Source: Nocardioides plantarum
GTDB taxonomy: Bacteria; Actinomycetota; Actinomycetes; Propionibacteriales; Nocardioidaceae
Length of the DNA: 64,000 bases
Direction of reading: 5' to 3'
Assembly (NCBI RefSeq): GCF_006346395.1
Contig: NZ_VDMS01000001.1
Location: 1,364,001 to 1,428,000 of the forward strand
A model generated the notes under the pieces. That model was not told the DNA's origin, did no database searches, and was given only the letters and a program-made list of their open reading frames with translations. The translations under genes were made by a program, and so were the position numbers. This document shows, in pieces, positions 46,326 through 56,283 of this stretch (its first letter is position 1; each line of letters starts with the position of its first letter).

Positions 46326-47153
46326 CTACGCGGACCGCTTCGACTGATCCCAGTACGCGCGGGCCTGGGTCAACGCGCTGAGTCCACGACGAAGACCCTG
46401 CTTGCTCTTCACACTGTGAGCGAGGTGATGAGCAGAAGCCACGGTTGCGAAGGCGGCAGCCTTGGCCGGTCGCCCCTCGTACGTCCGGTAGGCACGGTAG
46501 GTCAGGTAGAGCCGCGACGAGGCCAAGACCTGCGCATAGTCGTCGCGGTTCGACGAGGCTGGGTGGTGCTCGTTCCAGAGCAGGTCGTTGTACTCGATGC
46601 GATATCCCGCCTTGAGCGCTTGGCGCGAGATATCGATCTCCTCGTACCCGTAACGAATTCGGTCGTCGAATCTGACGTGGTCGAACAACGAAGCCGGGAA
46701 CACGGTGGCATTGATGACGATCGACTTGAATTCACCGCTGGGGTCCACGCGTTGAAACCCCAGGAAGTCGGCGTTGTGCGGCGTCACCTTGCGAGGCGAC
46801 GTGCTCGCAAAATTCAATTCCCAGCCGGTCATCACCGTATTGGGCTTGGTCGATGACGAGACGGACTCACGCACGAATTCATTGGAGACAATGACGTCGT
46901 CATCGACGAACGCGACAAGGTCGCCCGTCGCCAAGTCAAGGACAGAGTTGCGGTTGGGCCCCAAGCCGCGCCGCGGTCCCACTTGGTAGGTCGCTCCGAA
47001 TCGTCTGGCCACTGCCTCTGCTGAACCGTCGCCGTCGTCGCTCACGAGCAGTTCGTGCGGCTGGACGGTGCCACGCCGTACACTATCGAGAGCAACGGCC
47101 AGCTCATCTGGCCTGTTCATGGTGCAAATGCAGAGGCTCAGCCTGTTGGCCAT
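46326..47153 (-). CDS. Glycosyltransferase family 2
   Basis: A 275-residue GT-A enzyme: CICTMNRPDELAVALDSV, the nucleotide-binding LLVSDDGDGSAEAV, and the metal-binding DxD in FVDDDVIVSNEFV. The acceptor-side ED-like motif is YGYEEIDISRQALKAGY. The sugar and acceptor are unknown. Its DNA is visibly richer in A and T than the core genes. TAGGTT six bases before the ATG gives it its own promoter, separate from the operon upstream. Confidence 0.88.
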   Translation of the reverse strand: MANRLSLCICTMNRPDELAVALDSVRRGTVQPHELLVSDDGDGSAEAVARRFGATYQVGPRRGLGPNRNSVLDLATGDLVAFVDDDVIVSNEFVRESVSSSTKPNTVMTGWELNFASTSPRKVTPHNADFLGFQRVDPSGEFKSIVINATVFPASLFDHVRFDDRIRYGYEEIDISRQALKAGYRIEYNDLLWNEHHPASSNRDDYAQVLASSRLYLTYRAYRTYEGRPAKAAAFATVASAHHLAHSVKSKQGLRRGLSALTQARAYWDQSKRSA

Positions 47154-47300
47154 CGCTCAAACCTAGTGCATCGCATTGCCACCCGTGGTGTTGTCGACGA
47201 ATGTCTTGGTCGCCAGCGCAGCTTCTTTCCGAGCCCGTTAGACGTAGCCTCTACCGTCGTGGAGGGGGCGACTTGGAACCTCTATTCGACCTGGGTGCTG

Positions 47301-48701
47301 TCAACGAGGCTGGGTGGGTACCCCTAGATCCACGGCACCATCGGTTGCGGCGCGCCGGGGCCTGGGGACGACAGCTCCCAGCGCCCACCCGAGTACGACG
47401 CTGGCGACGAGGCCGGACGTTGTGGCGAATATGTTTGCGGCCATAAGGAAGACGAGCAGGTACACCGTCACCCCGCTCAGTCCCATCTTGGCCACGGAGG
47501 CTCGGTCCGTCCTGGGCGGGGATGACAGGACCGACCGGACGATCGCGATGAAGACGACCGTGAACGCCAACGCCATCAGGGGGCCGAAGCTCACCAGGAG
47601 GTCGATCCAGGAGTTGTCCAGCGATCGAACCCGTGCGCCGCTCACCTGGAGCCCTGTCCCCAACGGACGAGCGAGTCCGTCGCCGACGTCGGACAGGAGA
47701 CCCAGGCGCGCGTTGAGCGAACGGTCGCTACCGCTGTTGGCAATGGAGTACCGATCCGCGTCGAACACCGTCGAGTCACTGGTCGTGAATCTCGTCAACA
47801 GTGCACGCACTCCGACCACGAACGACGCCCCTAGGACCGCGGTCCACAGCAGGACAGCGACGTTGCGGTACTGGTAGGCCATGTAGATGAGCGCCACCAG
47901 GGCAGCGATGAGTGCCGTCCGCACGCCGGTGAAGAACAGCGTGCCCACCATCAGGCTGGCCAGACCGACGTTGAACATCCGCATCGCGACACTGTGTGAC
48001 CCGACGACCCCGTAGACGCTGGTCACCAGGCAGGCGCCGAGGACCATCGCGAAAAGCCCCGGCGACTCCGAGGCCCCGAAGACACGAACCAGCAGTGGCT
48101 CGGGCGACCCGACACTGTTGAGCCCGGACCGGATCATCCACAACCGGTCCCAGCCGGGGAGGAAGAAGAACTGGTACAGGCCGTACAGGGCCAGCAGTCC
48201 TCCGACGATGGGAGCGGACCGGAAGACGCTCGGCCAGAGGTTGGGTAGGCGGCCTCGGGCAGCACTCCACATAGCCAAGAAGGCGGCGGACTGGATCCCC
48301 GCCGCATAGACCCCAGCAAGTGAGGGTCTGGCGACGACCACGACCGACAGGACTGGCAAGGCGACGAGGACCGAGAACGCCAGGTTGAGCGTCGTCGAGA
48401 GTGGCGCGGGTTCATCGTCCTTGTCGGAGGTGATCAGGACGAGGACCAGTAGCAGGATCGGAACCAGCACCAGAGGGTCGTAGTCGATCCGACCAGGAGA
48501 GATCAGACGCCGGATCAAGCCGAGGACGCAGACCAGCAAGATCATGACGCCGAGCACGGCCCGTCGGGGCAGCAGCATGATGGCGATCACGAGGATGCAG
48601 GCCATGATGACCGTGACCTGCGCGCGTACGGCCAACAGCCCCATGAGCACGGCCAGCAGGCCTGCGGCCATGACCATCGACGCGGTTGCTGTGCGGTTCA
48701 T
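47301..48701 (-). CDS. O-antigen-ligase/polymerase-like membrane protein (Wzy type)
   Basis: A 466-residue protein with about 12 membrane segments. The large periplasmic loop between them (YQFFFLPGWDRLWMIRSGLNSVGSPEPLLVRVFG) and the downstream RSLNARLGLLSDVGDGLARPLGTG with SLDNSWIDLLVSFG resemble the Wzy/WaaL (Wzy_C) superfamily. It likely polymerises lipid-linked repeat units on the outer face of the membrane. The start overlaps the stop of the preceding glycosyltransferase (ATGA). Confidence 0.82.
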   Translation of the reverse strand: MNRTATASMVMAAGLLAVLMGLLAVRAQVTVIMACILVIAIMLLPRRAVLGVMILLVCVLGLIRRLISPGRIDYDPLVLVPILLLVLVLITSDKDDEPAPLSTTLNLAFSVLVALPVLSVVVVARPSLAGVYAAGIQSAAFLAMWSAARGRLPNLWPSVFRSAPIVGGLLALYGLYQFFFLPGWDRLWMIRSGLNSVGSPEPLLVRVFGASESPGLFAMVLGACLVTSVYGVVGSHSVAMRMFNVGLASLMVGTLFFTGVRTALIAALVALIYMAYQYRNVAVLLWTAVLGASFVVGVRALLTRFTTSDSTVFDADRYSIANSGSDRSLNARLGLLSDVGDGLARPLGTGLQVSGARVRSLDNSWIDLLVSFGPLMALAFTVVFIAIVRSVLSSPPRTDRASVAKMGLSGVTVYLLVFLMAANIFATTSGLVASVVLGWALGAVVPRPRRAATDGAVDLGVPTQPR

Positions 48702-49768
48702 CTCGCACCGGCGTCTCGGGCGAGCTCGCGGTAGAAGGCGACAAGACGGCTCGCAGATCCTTCTCGTTCCATCGTCGCGACCAGTTGGCGGGCGGCGCCA
48801 CGTTCGTCGTTCGCCAGGTCGGGCGGGTTGGTGAGGGCTCGTTGCACGGCCTGAGCGAGCTCCTCGGCGGAGTCCTCAACGACGAGAGGCAGGCCGTGTG
48901 AACCTTCGCCGGCGATGTAGTTGCTTCCAGGATTCGACAGGGCCACCACTCGGGTCGAGTGCGCCAAGGCCTCCAGGATGGGGATGCCGAAGCCCTCGTA
49001 CGTCGACGGACTGATCAGGATCCAGGCGCTCGTGACGAGAGCGGCGACCTCACGATCGTCCAGTCCGGCGTGGTGCTCTACCCAGGGAGCCCAGTTGGCG
49101 GCGTCATCCTGCGGGCCGACCACGATCAACCGCGGAGACTGTGGCGAACGGTCGCGCAGGTCGCCCACGATCTTCTCCGCGAGCCAACCTTGCTTTCGCC
49201 CCTGATGAGCGCCGATGAAGGCCACCGTGGGTTGCGAGGACTTCCGTGCGCCTTCGACCAGTTCCGGAGCGACGAACGGCGGCATCACCGCGTGACAGTC
49301 GAACCAGTCGGCGGATTCTGGTGCTATGCCGATACGAAGGTCACTCCTTTGCTTGGAGATCCACTCCGTGCCAGCCAGCACCACGTGGTTCAGCCGCCGC
49401 AAGCCCGTCGAGCTCATCGCCTCGCCCCACGACGTTCCGTAGAACGACCTCACCAACGGAGCTTGGTGTCGCAGCGCCCAATCGTCCCCATGAGAATGGA
49501 CCACGTCCGGCGCGGTCTCTCGCACCAGCTTGCGGGCCAGTACCGCTGCTGCGTAGTACCGACCGAGACGGCTCGTCGGAAGCGACATCTCCACGAACTC
49601 GACCCCGTCGATCGGACGCGGGTTGGGACCGGAGACGACGGTCAGTCGCACCTCTCTCGAGATCTCACCACCCAGACGATGCGTGTATCGACCCACCCCG
49701 CCGACGTGCTTGTCGATCGTGGGCCATTCCAGGCACAGCCACGTGACACGAAGAGCCTCGTCCTTCAT
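48698..49768 (-). CDS. Glycosyltransferase family 4
   Basis: A 356-residue GT-B enzyme. Acceptor-side start LCLEWPTIDKHVGGVGRYTHRLG; donor-side ISPSTYEGFGIPILEALAHSTRVVALSNPGS holds the E-x7-E motif of retaining GT4 enzymes. It overlaps the next gene on both sides (ATGA), forming a four-gene operon from 52034 to 47301. The sugar donor is unknown. Confidence 0.9.
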   Translation of the reverse strand: MKDEALRVTWLCLEWPTIDKHVGGVGRYTHRLGGEISREVRLTVVSGPNPRPIDGVEFVEMSLPTSRLGRYYAAAVLARKLVRETAPDVVHSHGDDWALRHQAPLVRSFYGTSWGEAMSSTGLRRLNHVVLAGTEWISKQRSDLRIGIAPESADWFDCHAVMPPFVAPELVEGARKSSQPTVAFIGAHQGRKQGWLAEKIVGDLRDRSPQSPRLIVVGPQDDAANWAPWVEHHAGLDDREVAALVTSAWILISPSTYEGFGIPILEALAHSTRVVALSNPGSNYIAGEGSHGLPLVVEDSAEELAQAVQRALTNPPDLANDERGAARQLVATMEREGSASRLVAFYRELARDAGAR

Positions 49769-50946
49769 GGTCTGCTCCCGTTGTCGACGGCGCGGGTGAC
49801 CCCGCGGGCGGAACCATCAGCGACACGGCCGAGCCACCGAGCCATCCGCGGGCTCAGGATCTCCGCCTCGTAGCTACGCGCGCGGGCTGCGCCCGCCTCC
49901 TGCATCGCACGTCGGGCTGCGGGCTCCATGGTCAACGCCGTCTCCAGCTTCGCCGCCAGGTCGTCGACGTCATCGGCGCGCGCCAGCCAGCCCGTGACCC
50001 CATGCTCGATTGTCTCGGCCGGCCCGCCGGGCTTGCAAGCAACGACGACGCAGCCCGCGGCGAGTCCTTCGATGACGACCGCGCCGAACGGCTCGGGAAG
50101 TCTTGACGAGTGGAGGAGAACGTCTGCACCGAGCAAGAGTCCCCGGGGATCTTCCTGATGCCCGAGCATGCGGACTCGATGTCCGAGATCGAGGTCCTCG
50201 ATGGTCGACTGGAGCGAGTCACGGTAGGCGTCCTCACCGAACAAGGCCTCTCCCACGATCCAGAGCTCAGCGTCATGAGTGGCCTGGATCGCCGCGAACG
50301 CGCGTAGCCCCACGTCTTGGCCCTTCCACTCGGCGAGGCGGCCCAGCAGCACGACGCGTTGGACTCCGTCGAGGCGCGGCTCGCGATCACGCTCGTCGAA
50401 GCCGAGACTGGGTGGGACCACGAGCACCGGACGGCGCCCCGAGTGCACGGTGGCTCGAGTCGCCTCGCTGTTGACGATGATGGCGTCAGTCAATCGAGGT
50501 AGCAGGCGACCGAACACCCACGAAGCCTGGCGTCCGAGGTAAGCAGGGGTCAGGAGGTCGTGGACACTCCAGACGAACGGGATGCCGAGACCCGCGGTGG
50601 CGACCCGACCATAGATCGCGGCGCGCAGGCTGCGGGCGACCACGACGTCGGGGGCGACGGAGCGTAGGGGTTGCCGTAGCCCCGCGCCGTACCGGACGAG
50701 GTCGATCCCGGCCCGCACCCGAGCGCGGATCCGAGATCCCCGACGGACCCCGGTGGAGCCAGCCTTGGTGGACTCGACCACGTGACAGTCGACACCGATC
50801 GCCTCCAGACGACTGCTGATCTCACCGGGCGCTCCGAGGAAGACCACTGCCTCGTCGTGGGCGGGCCACGCCTCCAAGGCACGCACCAGTGCGAGCTCCG
50901 CACCGGAGGCGACCGATGAGTGGATCAGGAAGGCCGTCTTGGTCAC
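49765..50946 (-). CDS. Glycosyltransferase family 4
   Basis: A 393-residue GT-B glycosyltransferase: TKTAFLIHSSVASGAELALVRAL at the start, VVLLGRLAEWKGQDVGLRAFAAI, and HSSRLPEPFGAVVIEGLAAGCVVVACKPGG with the acidic motif. GTG start at 50946 overlaps the previous stop (GTGA), favoured over the longer open frame. Donor and acceptor unknown. Confidence 0.9.
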   Translation of the reverse strand: MTKTAFLIHSSVASGAELALVRALEAWPAHDEAVVFLGAPGEISSRLEAIGVDCHVVESTKAGSTGVRRGSRIRARVRAGIDLVRYGAGLRQPLRSVAPDVVVARSLRAAIYGRVATAGLGIPFVWSVHDLLTPAYLGRQASWVFGRLLPRLTDAIIVNSEATRATVHSGRRPVLVVPPSLGFDERDREPRLDGVQRVVLLGRLAEWKGQDVGLRAFAAIQATHDAELWIVGEALFGEDAYRDSLQSTIEDLDLGHRVRMLGHQEDPRGLLLGADVLLHSSRLPEPFGAVVIEGLAAGCVVVACKPGGPAETIEHGVTGWLARADDVDDLAAKLETALTMEPAARRAMQEAGAARARSYEAEILSPRMARWLGRVADGSARGVTRAVDNGSRP

Positions 50947-52034
50947 GCGAGGAGCGTCTCGTACTCGCGCACGTGTCGAGCCGCGACCAGCTTCCAGTCG
51001 AAGCGCTCCGCATGACGGCGGCACGACGCAGGATCAGGGACGACGCCACCCAGGGCGCTCAGAATTCGGCCGGCCAGCGCGTCCTCGTCCTCAGGAGGAA
51101 CGACGAGGGACCCGTCGAGACCCTCGACGGCGTCGGGGAGACCCCCCACCCGGCTGACGATCGGCGCGCGACCGCTGGCCAATGACTCGAGCGCGATCAG
51201 TCCGAATCCCTCCAGACTGCGCGTCGGTATGACCGTCAGTTCGCTCTGCTCGTACCGATCGGCCAGCCCGGCGTCATCGAGCCGTCCGTGGAAAGTGACG
51301 TGGGTGTCGAGGTCGAGTGTCTCGACCAGCTCACGTAGCGCCGCCCCCTCCGTGCCCACACCGACGATGTCCAGGTGGGGCACCGAAGCAGTGTCGGAGC
51401 CACTGTCGACGACCATCCTCCACGCGCGGATGAGGACGTCGATCCCCATCCGCCGTTCGAGGCGCCGCACGCACAGCACGGACTTCGGGCCCCGGTCCCG
51501 CTCTTCTCGGATCGGAGCCACCCTGAAGCGCTCCAGATTGACCCCCGGCGGGATGACGACGACCCTCGCGGCATCGAATCCGAACTCGTGGACCAGGATC
51601 TCGCCGAACTCCTTGCACAAGACCACCGCCAGCCGTGCGCCTCGATATCGGCCACGCTCGAAGGCACGCTTCGCGGCAACCAACATCTCGGCTTGGCCAG
51701 CAGTCTTGCTCTCCAAGGACCACGGTCCCTGGAAATGGATGACCGGTGTCGAACCGGATCTCTCCACCGAGCGCGCGCCATGACCGTAGAGAGCGAAGTG
51801 CCGGTCGACGATCCCCCCCGGCTCCACCTTGGTCCGGGTCGAAGCCCAGACTCGCTTCGGCAACGAGCGGGGCACGCCCCACGATGATCCGTCTCCCGCG
51901 GGGTCACCGAAAGCATGGGCAGAGACCTGCACGCCGTTCGTGGCGGCGAGGGCGAGGTAGAGGTCCTCGAAGTATCTGTTCAGCCCACCGGGACGTGTCC
52001 TGAACCATTCAGAGCCCGCCATTTGAACCCTCAT
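50943..52034 (-). CDS. Glycosyltransferase family 4
   Basis: A 363-residue GT-B enzyme. RTRPGGLNRYFEDLYLAL is the acceptor-side glycine loop; VVVIPPGVNLERF and SVLCVRRLERRMGIDVLIRAW start the donor domain, followed by RSLEGFGLIALESLASGRAPIV. First gene of the four-gene minus-strand operon, divergent from a GT2 gene; the two promoters share about 50 bases. Confidence 0.9.
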   Translation of the reverse strand: MRVQMAGSEWFRTRPGGLNRYFEDLYLALAATNGVQVSAHAFGDPAGDGSSWGVPRSLPKRVWASTRTKVEPGGIVDRHFALYGHGARSVERSGSTPVIHFQGPWSLESKTAGQAEMLVAAKRAFERGRYRGARLAVVLCKEFGEILVHEFGFDAARVVVIPPGVNLERFRVAPIREERDRGPKSVLCVRRLERRMGIDVLIRAWRMVVDSGSDTASVPHLDIVGVGTEGAALRELVETLDLDTHVTFHGRLDDAGLADRYEQSELTVIPTRSLEGFGLIALESLASGRAPIVSRVGGLPDAVEGLDGSLVVPPEDEDALAGRILSALGGVVPDPASCRRHAERFDWKLVAARHVREYETLLA

Positions 52035-52086
52035 GCGCTTCGCCCCTCATTGCGCCACCACATGGCGCGGCTACTACTGTGACTGC

Positions 52087-53025
52087 GTGTTCTTTACCGC
52101 TGCGGTATGTAGCGTGGGCAGGCCGTCTGAACTCACCCGGAGCCTTGAGTCGCTGCAGGCTCAAGCCAGGCTCCCGGACGACATCCTAGTCGTAGCCCAG
52201 GCAGGCGATATGCCGACTCGGGAGGCCGCAGACAGGGCCGGAGTCCGAGTCGTACTGGTGGAGCATCCCGGCCTTGCGCTCGCTGTGCAGACGGGCCTCG
52301 ACAACGCTCGCCCCGGACTCGTGGCGTTCCTCGACGACGACGCTGTCGCCGACCCGACGTGGGCTGACCGCATAGAACAGGCCTTTGCGGCGGCTCCCCG
52401 GCTAGGGGCCCTGGGCGGGCGGGACAACGTCGATGGCGACCGGGATGCGGGAGACGAGTCCCTGGAGGTGGGACTCGTCAGACGGTCTGGACGCGTTGTC
52501 GGGAACCACCACCTGGGGCACGGTCAGATCCGCGAGGCTTGGACCGTCAAGGGCGCCAACATGGCGTTTCGCACCGAGGCGGCGTCCGGCTTGCCGCTAG
52601 CTCGGCTGGTCCATGGTCAAGGTGCGCAGTACCGCAACGAGCTGATCCTCACCGCGCTGGTCCGTCGCCGAGGCTGGGATGTCGCTTACGACCCCCGCGT
52701 CCAGGTCGACCACTTCCCGGCACGGCGTGCCGAGGGAGACGGCCGGCAACAGTTCACCCCGGAACGCATCCGACTCAACGTGATGAACGAGCTGGTCGCC
52801 TTCAACATCCTGTTTCCGCGGTCAGTGGGCGTCTACGTCCTCCGAACGGCGGTCGTAGGCACTCGCCTGCACCCGGGACTGGTCCATATGGCGCTCGGCG
52901 TCGCCCGAGGTGACCGAGCGGTGGTGGGCCGGACAGCAGGGACCTTTCGGGGCTTGCGCGAGTTACGCCGTACGCGGCAACTCGTCGTTCGCGCGCTTCA
53001 CGACACTCGGCACGGGAGCTCTTGA
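52087..53025 (+). CDS. Glycosyltransferase family 2
   Basis: A 312-residue GT-A enzyme: FFTAAVCSVGRPSELTRSLESL, LVVAQAGDMPTREAADRAGV and the DxD motif VAFLDDDAVADPTWADRI. WTVKGANMAFRTEAA and the RRRGWDVAYDPRVQVDHFPA segment complete the acceptor side. The GTG at 52087 is chosen because TACTGT lies exactly six bases upstream; the longer frame runs into the divergent gene. Substrates unknown. Confidence 0.85.
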   Translation: MFFTAAVCSVGRPSELTRSLESLQAQARLPDDILVVAQAGDMPTREAADRAGVRVVLVEHPGLALAVQTGLDNARPGLVAFLDDDAVADPTWADRIEQAFAAAPRLGALGGRDNVDGDRDAGDESLEVGLVRRSGRVVGNHHLGHGQIREAWTVKGANMAFRTEAASGLPLARLVHGQGAQYRNELILTALVRRRGWDVAYDPRVQVDHFPARRAEGDGRQQFTPERIRLNVMNELVAFNILFPRSVGVYVLRTAVVGTRLHPGLVHMALGVARGDRAVVGRTAGTFRGLRELRRTRQLVVRALHDTRHGSS

Positions 53026-53088
53026 AGTCCCTCGAGCCACGGTTCCGTCCAGTCGGGACTAGACCTCCTCGACGTAGGACCTCTCGAC

Positions 53089-54354
53089 TCAAGCGCCTGT
53101 TGCCGACGGACCTACCTCCTGAGCCGACTTCTGTTGCAGGAACCGGTGCACAGCAAGGCGAACGGCGTTGGCCACGACCGTCAGGCCGGCCATCGACAGC
53201 GCGGAGATGTCATCCAGCTCGTGAAGTGCCCAAGCGCCCAGTACCAGCGTCAGCAGGAACGAACCCGACGCTACCGGCAGGGACTTGGCACGCTGGTTGA
53301 GACTTGCCAGGTACACGCGCCACTGCCACTGATCTGACAACGCCTGGGTGAAAACAAGGACCGCGACCACTTGGTACAGCGAGGAGAAGTCCGGACCGAA
53401 GACGTCTTCTCCGAACACCCATACGCCCGCGACCATCCCACCGCCCAGGCCAAGGGAGAACAGCAGGAGAACCCGCGAGTGGCGTCGTGCATATGAGGCG
53501 TCGCCGCGCCGGCGCCCGTAGGCAATCACGTTCAAGGCCTGACCGACTCCACCCGTGATGGACGAGCAAGTCGTGGCCACGGCGTACAGCCCGAGCATCT
53601 CGGTGCTTCCCAGGGACGCCAGCACCAACTGGTCACCGCGGCCGCCGACGCTGTCGAATGCCGTGCCGAACCAGTAGCTCAGCGAGAAGCTCCAGGGGAC
53701 TCTTGCCGGCCTCGACCACTCCGTTCTCCGCGGGCTCAGGTATCCCATTCCCAGCAGGGTCGCAGCCAGAGTGGCTGCGACCGTCACGGCGAGTGCGCTG
53801 TTGAGAGTCAGCCGCGACGCGAAGTGGAGCGGCACCATCGCGAGTGAGGGAATGACGAGCGACACGAAGCGGATCGAGTTCCACACGCGCAGGCTGCCGT
53901 TGATCGCCGCGAGCTCCGATCCCAGCTGCCCGAAGCCCGAGACGATCAAGATCGCACTGGATGCACGCAACCAGTCCGTGGCGATCGGTGAGGTGTCGAG
54001 GGCAGCGGGAGCGACGACGGCGGCCACGAAGGCACTGGCAACACCCAACCCCAACAACGACCCGACAGCGCGCAGACCTACGGCTCCACCTCGCTGGGAA
54101 CCGGCGGCCAAACCCCGTGGCAGCCCGAGATATCCCACCCAGCTCAAGAGCGTGATGACAATCAGAACCTCGGCGAACTCACCGCGTCCTTGCGCCCCGA
54201 GGTCCTTGGCCACCAGGGGCGCCGAGGCCAGACTGGTCAGCGCTCCGAGGTAGGTGATCCCTGAAGTCCGGATCAGTGGGCCAGCGCGGCTGGAGAGTTC
54301 GTGAAACCTCACCAGACGCGGGGACTCCAGTCCTTTGTCTTCTCGAGACTTCAT
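53089..54354 (-). CDS. Polysaccharide flippase (Wzx/MATE-like)
   Basis: A 421-residue membrane protein with 12-14 helices, of the MOP (Wzx) superfamily. TSGITYLGALTSLASAPLVAKDLGAQGRGEFAE is the family start, followed by evenly spaced hydrophobic segments. It would flip lipid-linked repeat units to the outer face for Wzy. The ATG at 54354 overlaps the stop of the rmd-like gene, so the longer upstream frame is not used. Confidence 0.85.
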   Translation of the reverse strand: MKSREDKGLESPRLVRFHELSSRAGPLIRTSGITYLGALTSLASAPLVAKDLGAQGRGEFAEVLIVITLLSWVGYLGLPRGLAAGSQRGGAVGLRAVGSLLGLGVASAFVAAVVAPAALDTSPIATDWLRASSAILIVSGFGQLGSELAAINGSLRVWNSIRFVSLVIPSLAMVPLHFASRLTLNSALAVTVAATLAATLLGMGYLSPRRTEWSRPARVPWSFSLSYWFGTAFDSVGGRGDQLVLASLGSTEMLGLYAVATTCSSITGGVGQALNVIAYGRRRGDASYARRHSRVLLLFSLGLGGGMVAGVWVFGEDVFGPDFSSLYQVVAVLVFTQALSDQWQWRVYLASLNQRAKSLPVASGSFLLTLVLGAWALHELDDISALSMAGLTVVANAVRLAVHRFLQQKSAQEVGPSATGA

Positions 54355-55283
54355 CTGTCTTCGAGCGCTGCAACGAAGTCGCGAACCGTGTCCTTCAAGG
54401 CGATACTCGGGCACCAACCGGTTTCGGTACGTATGCGAGACGAATCTCCGGAGATGGACCGCGGGTCGTTCGGACGGATGCGCGACTCGTCCGTGCTCAC
54501 GGTCATCGACTCCGCCCCCATGGCGTCCAGGACCATCTCCAGCACTTCGCGGCCGGACACGGGGGAACCGCTGCAGATGTTGTAGACCGACCGATCCAGC
54601 GAAGGCGCCGACACCAGGAGCCGATACGCCGACGCGACGTCCCGCACATCGGTGTAGTCGCGGGAGGTCCCAAGGTCACCGACCATCAGGCGTAGGTCCC
54701 CGTCCGCGACGGCCTTCTGGATCCCGCGAGCGAGATCGGGGATCAGGAATCCTGGAGTCTGTCCGGGTCCTGAGTGGTTGAAGGGTCGAGCGACCACGAC
54801 ATCCACTCCCCGCCCGCTGAAGTAGGTTCCAATGTTCTCCATCAACAGCTTGCTGACGACGTACGGCGACGTCATGCCTACTGCCGAGCTCTCCGTCAGT
54901 GGCATCGGCGATCGCGCATCGTAGACAGCCCCGGTGCTGGCGAGCACGACTCGTCCCAGCCGAGCGCCGCCCAGTGCTGCTTCGCCGAGGCGAAGCATCA
55001 TTGCTCCGTTGGCTCGAAGGTACTCATCGGGTTGCTCGAACGACGCACCGACCGCGGCCAGGCCCGCGAGGTGGATCACCCCGTCGACGTCGCCCACGTC
55101 GGGCCAGGTCTGGGTCAGGTCTGCCTGCCAGTACTCGTCCAGGTCCTCGGGCTGTACCGCCGCGTCATCGCGACCGATTCCGATCACCCGATAGCCGTGC
55201 CGCCTGAGGTCTTTGGCTACGTGACCGCCGACGAACCCGTTGACGCCGGTGACAGCGATGGCGGCGGGGTTAGAACGCTCCAT
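54351..55283 (-). CDS. rmd: NAD-dependent epimerase/reductase (GDP-4-keto-6-deoxymannose reductase, Rmd-like)
   Basis: A 310-residue extended SDR: AIAVTGVNGFVGGHVAKDLRRHGY, HLAGLAAVGASFEQPDEYLRANG, LASTGAVYDAR, the catalytic SPYVVSKLLMENIG, and ARPFNHSGPGQTPGFLIPD. The N-[HS]SGPGQ block and the position right after gmd fit Rmd, which makes GDP-D-rhamnose. A GDP-L-fucose synthase-like activity cannot be excluded. The ATG at 55283 overlaps the end of gmd by 14 bases. Confidence 0.8.
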   Translation of the reverse strand: MERSNPAAIAVTGVNGFVGGHVAKDLRRHGYRVIGIGRDDAAVQPEDLDEYWQADLTQTWPDVGDVDGVIHLAGLAAVGASFEQPDEYLRANGAMMLRLGEAALGGARLGRVVLASTGAVYDARSPMPLTESSAVGMTSPYVVSKLLMENIGTYFSGRGVDVVVARPFNHSGPGQTPGFLIPDLARGIQKAVADGDLRLMVGDLGTSRDYTDVRDVASAYRLLVSAPSLDRSVYNICSGSPVSGREVLEMVLDAMGAESMTVSTDESRIRPNDPRSISGDSSRIRTETGWCPSIALKDTVRDFVAALEDR

Positions 55284-56283
55284 CACGCTTAAGCAGCTCG
55301 ATGTCGTGACGGACCATCCGCTGCACGAGACCATGGAACGAGACCTCGCGCTTCCACCCGAGCACACGCTCGGCCTTGGACGGGTCGCCCAGCAGGATGT
55401 CGACCTCGGCGGGCCTCATGAACTGCGGGTCCTGCTTGACGTAGGACCTCCAGTCGGTGATGCCGACCTCGGCGAACGCGAGCGCGAGGAACTCCTCGAT
55501 CGAGTGGGTCTCGCCCGTCGCTAGGACGAAGTCATCCGGGACGTCGTGCTGGAGCATCTGCCACATGCCACGCACGTAGTCCCCGGCGTAGCCCCAGTCG
55601 CGCTTGGGCCACAGGTCGCCCAGCACGACGTGGTCCTGGCGTCCCAGGTGAATCGCCGCAACGGCGTTGGTGATCTTGCGGGTCACGAACTCGAGACCTC
55701 GACGTTCGCCCTCGTGGTTGAACAGGATGCCCGTGGACACGAACATCCCGTAGCTCTCACGGTAGTTGCGTGCGATCCAGTGTGCGTAGAGCTTGGCGAC
55801 CCCGTAGGGGCTGCGCGGGTGGAACAGGGAGTCCTCGTTGTAGCCCGCGCCGGGTCGGTTGTAGTCCAGTCCGCCGAACATCTCAGACGTGGACGCTTGG
55901 TAGAACCGAGCCTTCTCGGCCATCCCGGTCACACGAACGGCTTCGAGGAGGTTCAGCACCCCCTTGGCGGTGATGTCCGCAGTCAGCTGCGGGTTGCGGA
56001 AGGAGTAGCCGACGTGACTGATCGCGCCCAGGTTGTAGATCTCGTGCGGCTCTGACGTCAGCATCGCCTGGATCAGCGAGGTCTGGTCCGTCAGGTCGGC
56101 CTCGATCATGTTGACGTAGGGGAACTCTGCCTCCAACGCCTCCTTGCGAGCGTTGCGCTGACCGCGGATGAGTCCGAAGACCTCGTACCCCTTGTCGTGC
56201 AGCAGCTCGGTCAGGTGGCCTCCGTCCTGACCGGTGATGCCGGTCACGAGGGCGCGTCGTGTGTCAGTCACGTCGCCCATCAT
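55270..56283 (-). CDS. gmd: GDP-mannose 4,6-dehydratase
   Basis: A 337-residue enzyme turning GDP-mannose into GDP-4-keto-6-deoxymannose. ALVTGITGQDGGHLTELLHDKGYEVFGLIR is the NADP-binding start. IYNLGAISHVGYSFRNP, FYQASTSEMFGG, SPYGVAKLYAHWIARNYRESYGMF, FNHEGERRGLEFVTRKI and LGDLWPKRDWGYAGDYV are all diagnostic. Overlaps both neighbours in the gene order GT-gmd-rmd-wzx. Together with ManA it indicates a deoxyhexose in the polysaccharide. Confidence 0.96.
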   Translation of the reverse strand: MMGDVTDTRRALVTGITGQDGGHLTELLHDKGYEVFGLIRGQRNARKEALEAEFPYVNMIEADLTDQTSLIQAMLTSEPHEIYNLGAISHVGYSFRNPQLTADITAKGVLNLLEAVRVTGMAEKARFYQASTSEMFGGLDYNRPGAGYNEDSLFHPRSPYGVAKLYAHWIARNYRESYGMFVSTGILFNHEGERRGLEFVTRKITNAVAAIHLGRQDHVVLGDLWPKRDWGYAGDYVRGMWQMLQHDVPDDFVLATGETHSIEEFLALAFAEVGITDWRSYVKQDPQFMRPAEVDILLGDPSKAERVLGWKREVSFHGLVQRMVRHDIELLKRDGAF